Shown here: piece by piece, positions 12,804 to 25,600 of the stretch
Layout: each line of letters begins with the position of its first letter
How positions within the stretch are numbered: position 1 is the first letter of the stretch
Assembly (NCBI GenBank): GCA_008828725.1
Contig: MEHQ01000481.1
Location: forward strand, 348,623-412,622
DNA length: 64,000 nucleotides
Direction of reading: 5' to 3'
Source: Saccharina japonica
Lineage: Eukaryota; Sar; Phaeophyceae; Laminariales; Laminariaceae
Translations under genes and position numbers: made by a program
Notes under the pieces: generated by a model
Databases searched by the model: none
What the model saw: only the letters and a program-made list of their open reading frames with translations
What the model was told of the DNA's origin: nothing

Positions 12804-15800
12804 AGTTTATCGCGGGAGGGGGGGGTCGTATTCGCCCCCCATTCCATCTCTTTGGGGTTGAGGCCATCTTAGCAACGGTTTAGTTGTTGGCAGTGGTGTC
12901 TGACGTGCCATGATTCAAGAGCGCGAGGGAGAAGCTTGTGACGTCGTCAGGTAGAAAGGGAGAGGGGCAGGGACGGATATGAATAGTGTGCAGTGTTTAA
13001 AAGTTGTTGAAATAATAATGCGGCCTGTGAAAATACGAAAAGCGATGGCCTTTTGCTGCTGGTCCCGGGCCGAGCTTCGTTCTTCAATACTTGCGTAGTC
13101 CTGCTCGCTCTGGGTGGAACAGTGGTATCGAAGGGATATTCAGAGCGAACGGGAATAAGAACGTGAACGTGCGGAAGTACGGCTCTTGCAAGGAGAGTGT
13201 TAGTCACGGTTTTGGTGGGAAATTTATTAACGAGACGCCGGTGGTGCTAAGGACGCGCCACGGTCGCCTGCAGTAGGATGGTGTTGACTCATGCATATTT
13301 GGTTCAAACGGAGGGTATATAGGGGGGGTGTGAGTAGGGGGTGAGATGGGCGCGAGAGAGAGGGCGCGTGTGCGTGCGTGTTCGGTTTCTGTATTACTCT
13401 GTTTTTTTTTTACTGCTCCCGGATTGAAATGGAGCCGGTCAATCGTTCGTTGAGATTGCACCGAGTAGATTGAGGACCTTGCCCGAACCTTGCTCGCCTT
13501 CGGACAATGCGACCTGCGGCCTCCGCATCGCGGCGCCTTTCTGATCGACGTCATCACGCACACGAAATTCCCGTCGACGTTTGGCAATCGTTGCAGGAAC
13601 GTGTTAGACTTGGGCCGCCAGTTCCGGCCGGTCGTGTATTTTATTTTTATGACGTCAGTGTAGTTGCTCGCTGGTCGAAGCACGAAGCCGTGTTTTTATA
13701 GGTACGCACAGAACAAGCGGGTAGCATCGGTCAAGCGTGGGTGGGGTTGGTGCCCTAGTGTGAGAGCCGCTTGGTCTGTCTTATGGCCTATAGCGGTTGG
13801 GCTTGGCTCGCTCGTGACAGGCAAGGAAAGAGCACGTCCACCGCGTCGTTTTTTTTGGCAACCCCTGTGCGCAGGCAGGGATGCAAGCCGACGGTGGTGC
13901 TCGCCCCGTCACTGACAAGGAGTTGTAGAGTGGGCGATCGGCGGCGTTTTTGTCGTCGCCATTTTGTAACGCTGGACGTTTTCTTGCCGGCGTAAAGAGT
14001 GTTTCCATCCAGGACCTCTTGCCCCTGCGCCCTCCCTCTGCTCGTGGTTGTGTCTTCGTGACTTCGTACATTGTGTTGGACATGGTGGCGTTATACACCT
14101 CCCTTAAAGCGGCGTAGAGAGTAAGACATTTCGTGCCCGCAGTTCTTTTACTGCCGGTGCCGTGGATAGCAGTTGTTTGCTGCTTGTTCGTGCGCAGGCG
14201 TAGAGACCCGAGTGTAGGGAGGAGAGACTCTTTGGAGAGGAGGGGGGGGCGGCCTGGTTCGTGCAGTTGATGGCGTGCATGAGGTCACACGCTGTTTTGG
14301 GTGTTAGAAAACTCTGGTATGATCCTACGTCAATTAGTATGAAGGAAAACGAACGACGGTGCTGTACATTTTGTAACCATTTCGTAGATGTTGCGTGCTG
14401 CGTATGTATGCCGTTTTGTCTGACATGGAGGTTGGACAATGTCGTGTGTATGGAGTGCCTGCAACAGGATAACAAGTTGTGTGAAAAGACACACCCTCTG
14501 GCAGGCAAACGCTTTGTTTGGAGGTGATAACTTGTGCACTTGATAGGATGTGCAACGTAGCGCCGGAGACACAGGGCTTGTGTGTAGCTCGAGGAATAGA
14601 TCAGAACCTGTTACGAGTATACCTGGTACATGGTATGTATTTTTTCCATCATAAGGGTGGGACCATCCATAGCGCGCTACTAGGCGACTTGGATGGCGTT
14701 TTTGGCAGCGAAAACAACACCCCCCGCTTCACCCCTGGTACGACCGCCTGTGCGCTAGCAATGCGCGGGAGTTGCCGCAAACACTACTCGGTTCGATGCC
14801 CCTGGGCATCAGCCAAAACTAATCGGTTCGATGCCCTTAGGCATGAAATATAAGAGGAATATCAGCAGCCGCCGCGTCAAAGAGGCATACTTGGACGAGG
14901 ACCAGCAGAGCCATACAACATCGTGCGTAACCCAGCCAGTACAAAACTCTACCGTCACGCGCGATGACCCAAACTTGTTCATGGCGCGGACCAACAGCGC
15001 GCCGTGCCTGAGGTTCTGATGGTCTATTTGCAGAGCTCTTCCGCCGCTAAAAGGCCTGCTCACCCCATCTGCTCACACCACCCCATTATGTTCCCGTGTG
15101 TGTGGAAGCGCGCGCTCGCCGTGGTCGTACGAAGGAAGCCCCTGGGTAGCTCGGGGCTGGAAGCGAACGATGTAGTACGTGGGTTTTTAACGACAGAAGC
15201 GACCACGCTAGTGTAGTGCGCCTTGTGGCCATCGAACAACACAAACGTCCATGCTGTAGGGCACCTTGCCGGCATCGATCGATATGATGAGCGGGCTTAC
15301 TAGGGGACGCTGCGGGCATAGAACAACGTGAAGCGACCATACTATGGTAGGACACCTTGTCGCCTACTCGGCTGACTCCCTCTATGTATCACAGGATAGG
15401 GCGCCCAAGCACCCCTGCTCTGAATCGTGCCATCACGAAACGGTTTAGCCTGGAGACCCGAAGTAAGTGTTCCTGCCCGGCCCTCTCTCGGTGTGTGTTC
15501 CTCGCAGCCCCCTGAAACCAGGGGCTCTGCGGCGGCCATTGCAATCTCCAGAAACCGAGCGCTCTACGGCGGAAGCCGTGTTGTTTGTCACTTGGCGTTT
15601 TAAGTATTGTTGCCCCCTCTGTGGAGGCGCTGCATAGCTCGCCTCTGCATGGCGTAGGCACCATCCAGCCTCTTTCGGTATCGCCCCAGCCTGCTTGCGG
15701 TGGTCGACGCAACCAAATACGGGCGAGAGTCAGCGTACATCTCTGAAATAAGTGCTGAAGGTGCTATTTTGATAGGGTGCAGTTCTATCTACTGTAGGCG

Positions 15801-17699
15801 TGTTCAGGTATTGGGACCCAGGCATATAAGAGAGGTGCTACGATAGGGTGCAGCTGTATCCTAAAGGCTTGTCAGGTATTGGGACCCAGGCAAAGCGGCC
15901 TCAAAAGCGACAAAGTCTTTTTTAGTATTATCAGCCTCATACTGTAGGAAAAACGAAACATAGGTTGATGCTGCGCGCATGCGTACATCGTTGTATCCTT
16001 CCGTTGCACTTCGGACACATGCATGTCCTATCCCCTATCCCCTATCCCCTATCCCGGCAGCATGCCTCCTTATGCTTCGTTGTGTGGCCGATGCCGTACA
16101 CGAATTCGTCGGTTTTTCAGACATTGTGTCCCTCTGGGCTGCAGAAGGGGATATATACTGCTGTAGATAAAAAAATTGCCACACACGGTGGCTAAATACT
16201 GTATGTATCAGGTACCATTTATGCTTCAGTGCGGTGTCATGTTTTGTAGTGGGACACTCCGGCCATTGTCTTCTTGAAGCTTACGTTTCAATAATCGGAT
16301 TTTTGTTCAGGACGCTACCCGTACGTAAATCTAAAGTGTTTTCGTCCTGCGGGCAAGGTGTGCATGCACTCACTTAGTGCACACCGTTATATATACGAAG
16401 TATCACGCCAAGCTTGCAAAGAGGATTTTTGAGAAAATGTTCATCTCAACTGCTGAGGTGTGTTTTTTTTTCCAACATTGTACTGCAGTGTTCGAGCCAA
16501 CGCGCCAATCTTTACTTTTACCCGCTCGCCCAGGGATTTTTTTCAAGCTGTGGGAGAAAAAAGCTGTGGGAGAAAAAAACATGTACTGGGACTTGTCACG
16601 GGGCTAGCGTCCATCCCGCCTTCGGTTTCTTAGGGCTGAAAGTGGAGTAGCTGGGACACGGAGTGGCCCTTGATCTCAGGGGGGAGGGCAGTCGCTTCTT
16701 TACCGATGTAGTACATGACTCCTCGCCGATCGATTTGATAAGAATAGTGATTCGTCCCTATCTCTCGCGCGCAAGACGGTAGCGCACCCTGATGGTGCTG
16801 GATGCAGACATTATGTGCATTAGGCAGCGTTCTTGCAAAAGCAGTATTCGAAGCCAAGCGGAATTTCATGAGTCGGGGCAAGTCACCTGGCGCTCACGGC
16901 AACGCTGGCTGAAGGGCGACAGTACGGTCCGTGCGCCGATGCCCAGCCGGAGAATCCCTCGATCCCGGCTCTTCCCGAGCTCGGCTTGACCTAGAAACAG
17001 ATGCCAAGGCGTGGTTACCGCGGGTGGTACGGTCGGCGGAGACATGCCCATGTTAGAAGGTGGCTTTTTAGCCATCACGTGACAATGTCGGCTAGTGGGC
17101 AGTTCCATACCAGGCATATCCAACATGTGTGAGCATGACGACGGAGCTCGCCGAAGGAGGGAGGGGGTTACGGCATAGATGTCGTGGAATACACTTTGCG
17201 CAAATTTCAAGGTCGGATTCCATTGTGTGATCCCAACAAGTGTTGCCCGTGTGCCAAGTTTGTCTTTGTCGACTTGGGCAGGCGGGCTTCATACGGAAGG
17301 GGGTTTTTTGGTGCTTTGGGAGGTACCGCTCCTGATTGGATGCCTAGTCGATATGTCGACTACAGGAGTCGGTATGTAGGCGTTGTAGGGGTAGCGCTCA
17401 TATCCGAGGGTAAGGAGCGGACCGTTCGATGCAGAGCTGATTGAACGTTCAACGCTGACTTCGCTACTACAGCATCCCCTTTGTGACTTAATTGGCCGAA
17501 ATTATGTAATAGCGACCGAAAAACGACGCATGCGTGCGGTGTTATCAAGCGTCTATTATTTATAGCAGGAATAGCGTGCAGCAGATAACTCTTAACTGTC
17601 AGTGCCGGGGAGTAGCGACCACATGCCACTTGGTCGATATTTGTCGTCATTGCTATATATTAATAATAGTAGGAGTATCACCGTGTGCAACTCCTTACG
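12804..17699. other. Long stretch between genes; no supported gene
   Basis: I find no gene with coherent exons. There are scattered protein-like frames on the minus strand (about 14.8-15.7 kb and 16.6-17.2 kb) that are broken and unrecognised. They may be decayed mobile-element or gene remnants. Other contents are a B-box-like word GGTTCGATGCC repeated twice (about 14790-14840), the 15.76-15.90 kb duplication and a CCCCTAT tandem run at 16028-16055. The first part contains the 3' flank of the HNH gene. Confidence 0.4.
15755..15897. repeat. Tandem duplication of about 70 bp
   Basis: Two adjacent copies share GATAGGGTGCAG, a CTGTAT/CTATCT segment, and then CAGGTATTGGGACCCAGGCA. Both copies lie in the gene-poor stretch and show no coding frame. 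Confidence 0.8.
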
Positions 17700-17708
17700 T
17701 TGTACTAA

Positions 17709-18342
17709 GGGCAGCGGCCAAAAAAAGGTATACCTCGTCCATTTGCGGCCAAAATCAGGTACATACTTAAAACCAAGTCAAAAACGCACTCCACGTGCGC
17801 TGCCATTGGTTCAAAACTCGTTGTACCGGTTTTTGCCTCTTCAAAACCCAGGTATACCTGATTTTGTCTACTCTGCTTGACTTTCACCTTTTTTTTGTCG
17901 TTTTTAAGCCAATCAGAGGCCCTTCATAGTTCCACCCTATGCCCCCTATACAAATGCCGACGTACACGGAGACCCCCTTTTCCCTTCTTCGCACCTCGCA
18001 CTACACGCCACTCGAGCGACACACACACATATCTGCCTGCACACCTCCGCCGAAAGAATACGAGATAGAAGGCTCCCCTTCGGGATTGTGGTTGACTTGG
18101 AATACCAGGGGTGTCACAAAAGTTGAGAAGGGAACAGCAGAAGGCGTTCGTTCCTCGTACTATAAATAATTAATAGCAGCTACCCGTATGTAGCCACCGG
18201 GCGAACACGAAGAGCATGAAAAAACTCTTCTTTGCATTTGCTAGGAACGGCAGGTTCGTGGGGTGCGTTTTAAACTTGATTTTAGTATGTACCTGTTTTT
18301 GGCCCCGAACGGACCAGGTGTACCTGTTTTTGGCCGCTGCCC
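17709..18342. mobile_element. Non-autonomous TIR element, Mutator-like (9-bp duplication)
   Basis: The ends begin GGGCAGCGGCCAAAAA and finish with its reverse complement. Similarity between the two arms continues for about 100 bp, including AGGTACATACT and AAAACGCAC. The element is flanked by a perfect 9-bp direct repeat, TTGTACTAA, at 17700-17708 and 18343-18351. A 9-bp target duplication with long TIRs is the hallmark of the Mutator (MULE) superfamily. The 634-bp body has no transposase frame, so it must have been moved in trans. The intact duplication and well-matched arms suggest a fairly recent insertion. Confidence 0.88.
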
Positions 18343-19507
18343 TTGTACTAAAGAACACACCCTCTATCCCCTACCCCAGCAGTACCTGTGAGCAGTACCA
18401 CAGCCCGTAAATTGCTCCATGTGGCCGATGTTGCACTACAATGAAGCCATGTGTTTTCGATATTAAATCCCTCTCAGGTCCTCAAATATCGTTGTTCTGG
18501 CATTTTATATAGGGGATTTAACAAAAAGGGGTACACCCCCCTGTATCTTTACAAAAAGGGGGACAGCGGTTTTCGCCGCCGGGTAAGCCCATGTACTCTG
18601 TCAAATCGACTCGAAATTGAAATCTGATGCGTTTGCCACACTCACATGGCACCTCCCTACCATCCTCAGCGTTTTTTTTTTTTTTTCCATATGTTGAACG
18701 GGTGAACGAGAGCGATGAAAAGGGGGATGTGAGCATATCCCCCTTTTTGTTATGCCTACGCGAGGGTATCCCCCTTTTCATCTACTTAGTTTGGGAATGT
18801 CCCCCTTTTTTCGTAACGTCCCCCTTTTTGTAAACATGCAGAGAGGTATCCCCCTTTCTGTATAAAAAAGACCTAGGGTAAGTGACCACTCCATGTTCTG
18901 GTTGTTGTGGCACGCCCAACAGACGACGTCTAACGTCGAAAAGACCAACGGCCCACACCTAGGCAAACGTGGCCAGCAGATCAGCATACATTGGTTGGCG
19001 CCCTGTGCCCTGTTGTCCTCAAAAATCACCAACATATATATAAACGAGTATACGTAAATATATACGTAACAAATGATAGTAGTACTCCTCTGGTACTACT
19101 GCTGGCTGCTGTACGTATATATGTAGTCGTGCCGGTACCGCCGTATACGTATCCGCGTATATCAGGTACGTACCATGGCGTAAAGGAGAGGAGATTATTA
19201 TTGTACCAGGAAATGAGCTGTTGAGCTGTTCGGTCAGAGTGATGGTTAATATATGACTATGAGTATACCGTTAATGCGCTGGGCCGTTGAATTGGTGTTG
19301 ACGACCGCCTCTTTAACGATAACCCCGCCGCCGGTGCTTGGTGGTGTCCCCCCTTTTGTTACGATATATGAGGGGTGTCCCCCTTTTTGTCAAATGCCCT
19401 TTTATATATTCCCAACCTAACCCTGTTCGCTTTTTTTATTAACACAATTCATAATCATGTCCCTCAAATTGCTTCATGTTCACGATTATGATTGCGGCAC
19501 ATACTAA
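18343..19507. other. Downstream flank of the EF-hand gene with C/T-run repeats
   Basis: At least nine copies of a CCCCCTTTTTGT-like word (or its complement ACAAAAAGGGGG) lie between 18520 and 18870, with two more at about 19350 and 19380. No reading frame is credible here. The stretch lies 3' of the EF-hand gene stop at 19508 and may contain its 3' untranslated region and terminator, but no clear polyadenylation signal could be picked out. Confidence 0.5.
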
Positions 19508-22500
19508 TCATCCAAGGTCTCTCACCGTCTTTATCCCCGGGCGAACCAACCGCCCCGATGATGTCGCACATCTCGTCTCGCCATTACCCCGTGGGGTCAC
19601 GGCTGAAAGAGGCCTAGATTGCGGGCGTAGTCCTTGCCGCTGCGCCCCCCCCGCCGGCGGTGATCTGCTCGGTGGTCTGCTTGGGGCCCGCCCGAAAACC
19701 GTCCCGACCGCTCGTATCTCGGTCACCTTGCCATCGGGACCGTGTGGGAGGTCTGTCGTGGGCACGTTTCCGAGCTGTGCGTCCGCGCGGCCATTCTCGC
19801 GTGCGATTTCAAGTCGTCTGCGGTGTTCGGCGGATGATGTTTGTGGTCTTCCGTCGTTTTCGTTCGTCGCCGGGTGATGGAGGTCAGCTCGCGGTTGCGA
19901 GTCCGCCTGCTTTAGCTGCCTGTGTGGTGTCTTTGGGGGCGATTCCCGCCGTTCGGCTGCGGCGGTTCGCCGTGCCGAATGCAGTGCTCGACACTGCGCG
20001 ATCAAGCTGGCTTCGTCTTCCGCCCGATATCGGGGAGAAATCCGCCGCTGAACGGTTTGGGGGCGACTATTGGTACCGTTGTCACCACCCATTCTGCTCG
20101 AAGGAACAGTGGGAACGTCCGGTCGTGATTGTTGGCGGGTCCCACCGTGTCGCTGCATGACTGTTGCGGTGGAAGCCCGCTTTCTTCCTGGTCCTGAGTC
20201 TGACCCCGGTGGGTGAGGGAATATTGCGCTTTGAAAGTATGTTTCATTGTCTGCCCCACTTCCAACGCCAGCGTACCCCGCAGCAGTATCAGCGCTTGCC
20301 GGAAACCGATCGTTGATGGCATCTTCGCGTTCGCGCACGTTCCGCTCTCGCTCATCTAAGAGCCGCTCTCTTTCACTCAGCATTATTACCATGTTGGAGC
20401 CTTGTCGCAACGCGTGCCGTGGGTCCGCTAGCGTTGAATCATCGCCATCTCTACCTCGGATCCCGCTGCACGCCATCGTCTGCTGAACTTCCCCCTGGAT
20501 GTCACGGCGGTAACCGCAATCCTTACCCCGGCCAGTCCATCCTGCTTCGCTACTCCCACTGCTATCTGTGCGGGATGTTTCGGGTCGAGCTGCCTCGTAC
20601 GGCGCTCCCGCACCACCAGGAGAAAAATCCCCATTGAGAGCCAGGTGCGGTTCGCCGCGGCACCTCGCGGCGACCGCAGCCATCGCCGCTGGTGTGTTAG
20701 AACAATTCCGAGCGGCTTCCAACGCGAGGATCTCGGCGGGGGCTCTAGGGGCGACAGGAATCTTGACTGTAAGCGCCAGGCTTGCCTTGTTTCCCTGTGT
20801 AACGGGGACCGGAATGATGTCGCGAAGGAAGGCGAGGAGGTGGTGAGGGAGGGGCTGGCGCTGATGTGGATACATAAACATATTTATCGCGCGGGTGCAT
20901 CGCGCCCCCGCATTTTGTACATGAAGACTACGAGGAGACGCGAAAATAGCAAACGGACCGCTTACCCGGCGGTCGAACAAGCTTACTAGGCAAGGTGGGT
21001 GTTCAAAACTACGCCCGAGCACAGCGAATGTACCCCACCGTGTATTCGCGAAAGCTCGTGCGCGGTGGCAACAAGTGGGTCTAGAGGTGTGAAAACCGCA
21101 TACATTTGAGCTCGTCAATTGCCATAACTCGTGACTCGAGTCACCTTGCACGCAGAGGCCAGGGGGGGGGGGTGTACTCATGTCGTGCACGGCCGTGGTC
21201 GTATGACCATAGACCCTCGCATCCCTACAATGCCGGGACGGAGCACGTTGGGATTTCACCAACCAGGCAGACATTGCGAGGGAGCCGTGTTGTGTGAAAC
21301 GGGCAAGCATGGCAACCAACTGAAACACACATCGACAGAGAAACCGACGGGACAACCAAGATAAAAAATTCCCCACATCTTAATTTCCCTCTTCACCCGC
21401 CGCTATTATCATACCTGGTATAAAGCAATAGAAAACTTAAACAATGGAAACATCGACAAACTGATTCTCCGGAGGTCCCAAAACAACATAAAAATATCGA
21501 CAACTCGACGAGTCGGCGGAAAAAGCTCCTGACCAATCAACAAACATATCGGCGAAACCACGGACGGCGCGGGACCAACAGAGTTAAACGGCCCACCTCG
21601 TCGCCTCTCCTGTCGCCGGCTGTTGCGGTCTCCAAGAAAGACTGAGCCTGCGGATGTTCAACACACAAACCATTGAGGTTAATCATCTCCCTTTTCCGGC
21701 CCGTCGCATCGAAAATCTTGCTCAGGAGGTTCTTCGTGGCCAGCTCTTGCTCCTTGCTTTTGGGCACCAGGTGGTGTGATCCGTTGTCGTTGGAGGGTAG
21801 GAGGTATTGCACCAGCGTTTGCACTGGTATCTGTTGGCAACGATCAAGCGGGACGAGCAGAATGTGAGGGCGGGGGGGGGGAGGGCGGGGGTCCGTGGGC
21901 GGGCTGGGTCGTCGGAGGGACGAAACGTTCCACGTGACTTTACTACTGAGAAATATCACCAACACTAAATTCAAGTATGTTGTCCTGAAAAACATGGGGC
22001 GCAGTTATAAAAGGGTTACAGCCCGAGCGTAACTGCAATCATAACTGAGTCCACTCTTAACTCCAACAAGTTTGCTGCCAAAAGTTGGGTGCGGTGTATG
22101 ATAGGATTAAGAACGGTAATGACACTACGGGTGTATGGAGTAATGGCACTACGGGTGTTGTATGATATGGTGGCATGATGGCATGATGGGACATTACCAC
22201 ATATTGCCGCCGATCGATCGCGCGACTGAGCATGTTGTCCAAGTGGTGTTTGATTATCTGAGTAGCAGAAATTTGTTGGTAATAAACTGCAGCACTACCC
22301 ACAGGCCTACATAGTCACGTGACAGGTTTCCAACAGACCACCACGCTACCCGCGCAGGTCGTCCTTGAGGTTCCAACTGTGTATGTGCATGCTTCGTGAA
22401 GCCGAGATGCGGGAAATGGGATGTCCGGTGGTTGATCCTCGACTCGACGCGATTGATGTGCTCTATTCGAAAAACAGAGATGTGAGGTGACCAGCTCGAT

Positions 22501-22655
22501 CGACGAGGAGGTGGCAACTGGAGGGCGTCTCCCTTACAAGTTAAAAAAGTTTAAGTTACCTTGCCGCTGCCTTCTGGGTCGAACCTTGCGAACAACTCGT
22601 CCAACAGGAAATCGTCCATCACGATATCGAACCTTCCAAAAAGAGCAGGTAGGCA

Positions 22656-22689
<34 letters not shown>

Positions 22690-25600
22690 CAAGCAAGCAG
22701 GCAGGCAGGCAGGCAGGCAGGCAGACAGACAGTGAATATTTTCAGGGGTAAGAAATTCCAAGTGCGACTTGTTTTCGGATGATGTCGCATACTCTACTAT
22801 TAATACTTTGCTGAGTGCTACTCGTAACGACTTTTTTCATGCGGTTACTACACTGTTGCGCTTTGTGCGTAATTTCGCACCCCCTGATTGGCGAGGTATA
22901 TTGGCTTTCGACGGTTGCGAACGACAACCACAAGGAGAACTACCGGAACTTTCTGTGAACGAAATACGCGTGGAAAAAAGCTCATCTAATTATATCATTA
23001 TACCACGCTGTTACGGGTGCTTCTGCACCTCACAGAGGCCTCACAGAGGTCGACCAAATCCATTGAAAAAAAACGATCGCGAGTAGCCTACGTACATAGC
23101 TGATTGGTGATTGGTAGAAACGTTTTCTATACAGCTACAGCTGGCAAGGTGAGGTAAGGCAAGGTAAGCACATTATTTAGCTTTTTTTGTTATCCTCTGG
23201 CAGAGTGGTAAATCGAAGCATAAATCTGAACCTCCCCACGCTTCGGCTGGCTTTCCTATCAATAGACCAGCAGGTGTCTCAACAGAAACACAGCAGGAAA
23301 CACATGAAAAAAAGGATCAGTATTGAACCTTGTATCGTAACGTAAAACGCAAGACGTAAAACCGTCACGACAAAAACAAAAAACAAAACGTTGTCTTACC
23401 TGTGAAATATGACATTCTTTAAACCCTCCCTGTCCAAATTGGACGAATCCAGGTGGTCAGGATTCGCCGATCGCAGCAGACTCACAGCAGACTTGTATGC
23501 GAAATTCCCCCCGTCCTGTCACATTCAGGTCGTCGCCCGGAAGAAGGTCGGTTGTGCTTGTAAAAAAGTGCGCGACTCATAGATGGGCATGTCAGTCGTA
23601 CATAAGCTTGCGGTACCCAGCGAACGTACGCGGCCACCTCCGTTTCCTTGGCCCCATCCGACTCAAAAAGGGATACTTTGGTTAACCGGTTACCAGTACC
23701 CCAACGGACTACGCGTAAAGCCCCACTAATGCCTATAACAACTGGCATCGACGACAGGGCATGGGTTGTAGTGGTCGTGAGCTCGAATATCTCGACCACC
23801 ATGAAAACGCTTTTTAAAGAAAATCGAATTTCCTCATGTCAAGAATCTGGAAAACACATCTGGATCCCCATAAATAGGAATCGCGTGTTGATCACACGGG
23901 TCGACCCGTATATCCGGGGGTTGTGCTTGTAAAAACAAATGAGCGCCTCATCAAGATGGGCATGTCAGTACATAAGCTTGCGGTACCCAGCGAACGTACG
24001 CGACCACCTCAGTTTTCTCGGACCCATCCGACTCAAAGAGGGATTCGCTGAGAAGAGGTCGTAAACACGGACTGTCGTCAACTGGTGTAATCTTTGCCAC
24101 TGAATTCCCGTTGCGGGGACGAAGTACAGTAATAATATCGTACAGTATTTGGAATACGACTCAGATATATACTGGATTACTGACATGTGTGTGTACAGTG
24201 CAGTAATGCAAGGGTTTTAAGGACTATGGGCGACAGCCCGGCGTTAGTTTGTGTTCGTTTTAAGGGTTGATTTTTCATGTTTAAGGTAGTCTTCGTTGCA
24301 AAGCCTGTTTTTGTCTTAAAGGTTGTCTGCGTTTCAAAGTTTTTCTTCGCCTTGAAAGGTTGTCTTCTTATCTTCGTTTGAAAGGCTGTGTCTTCGTTTG
24401 AAAGGCTGTCCTCTTGTATGTTTATAGGCTGTGTCTTCGTTTGAAAGGCTGTCTTCGTTATAAAGGATGTTATGCATTTCAAAGGTTGTCTTCTTGTATG
24501 TTTTAAGCCTGTCTCCGTTGAAAAGATTGTCTTTGTTTTGAAAGTTGGGGTAAGCGCGACGACAGGCAAGCGCGGCCGAAAAATGGCCGCGGAGTGAACC
24601 AAATTATGTTAGCCTATTGCCGCGACAACACCAGGAATGCAGTTGTATTGGTCAAAAGTCTCCAGTCAACGCCTGGCTTGGACACCCAAAACTGTCTACG
24701 TATGTCTTGGGGTGTGGACGCACTGCTGAGCCCGTTGGTATATTGCTCTCACCACTGAGGGGGATAGTACGTCTATATGCTTGACGAATAATTCAGTAGT
24801 CTTGCTATCACCTTAGAGAGAGTGCCACCCCTACCTGCATGCTTAATACGTTAATAAATTAATGCATTCGACACGTGTTCGAGTAAATCAAAGGCAGCCA
24901 TTGCGTGACATGAGACGTAGGTATAGTAAAGCAAAGACAGTGAGGCGCGAATGTCGTGGTGTGCTGTATGTGTTGCGTGTATTGTATGTATTATATGAGC
25001 ACCTGACTGGACTTCGCCAAGAGCTTATCCCTGAGGGCTGTCTCAAACTGCTTGAAAGTCCACTTCGTCCTCTTCCAGCACTCCGCTTTCATCGGGTCCT
25101 GTTAAAACACAATCACAATCACAATCACAATCACAATGTGCGAACACAACGAGGTTAAGCAAGCGTCCAGAAAATGAATGGTATCGGTTTGGCCGGTGTC
25201 CCCGCGGCCTTTAGGTCGGCATTGTCTCCAGATAATATGAGCTACCGGTCGCTCTGGGTTGCCCTCATCGATTGGCTTTGTGAGGTCGATGTTCTGAAAA
25301 GTTAAGACGATGTGTGAGGTGGTGACTGAAGCACACGCCAAAGTCACTGCCCGAGAAAATATACATATTCCAGCTCGAGTACCGACAACCCCTCAAGTAT
25401 CGATGCAAGGAGGGGGAGTCTCAATCTGTGCCTCAATAAACACACTGAGCCGGCAACGGAACGGGACGGGGAAAATAAAACCGAACTCAGTGTTTGGGTG
25501 TTCGGCTAGGGGACGAGAATTGTTCTACGACGACCGTGATTTGACAAAGAACCACGCCAGAGAAGAGAAAAAATGAGTTTGTTGAACTAGACCAGAGAAC

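Noticed and set aside
13440-13665. Protein-like frames on both strands near 13.5 kb
   Set aside because: The plus frame (GAFLIDVITHTKFPSTF) and the minus frame (RRREFRVRDDVDQKG) both look plausible, but neither has a proper acceptor and donor or start and stop set. They cannot both be coding, so neither is called.
14790-14845. Pol III promoter from two GGTTCGATGCC words
   Set aside because: There is no A box at the right distance, and the two words are a short duplication (GGTTCGATGCCCCTGGGCAT type) that simply forms a small hairpin.
24177-24602. 141-codon minus-strand frame rich in Lys and Thr
   Set aside because: It is produced by the minisatellite at 24250-24550, lies in an intron of the EF-hand gene, and lacks credible ends.
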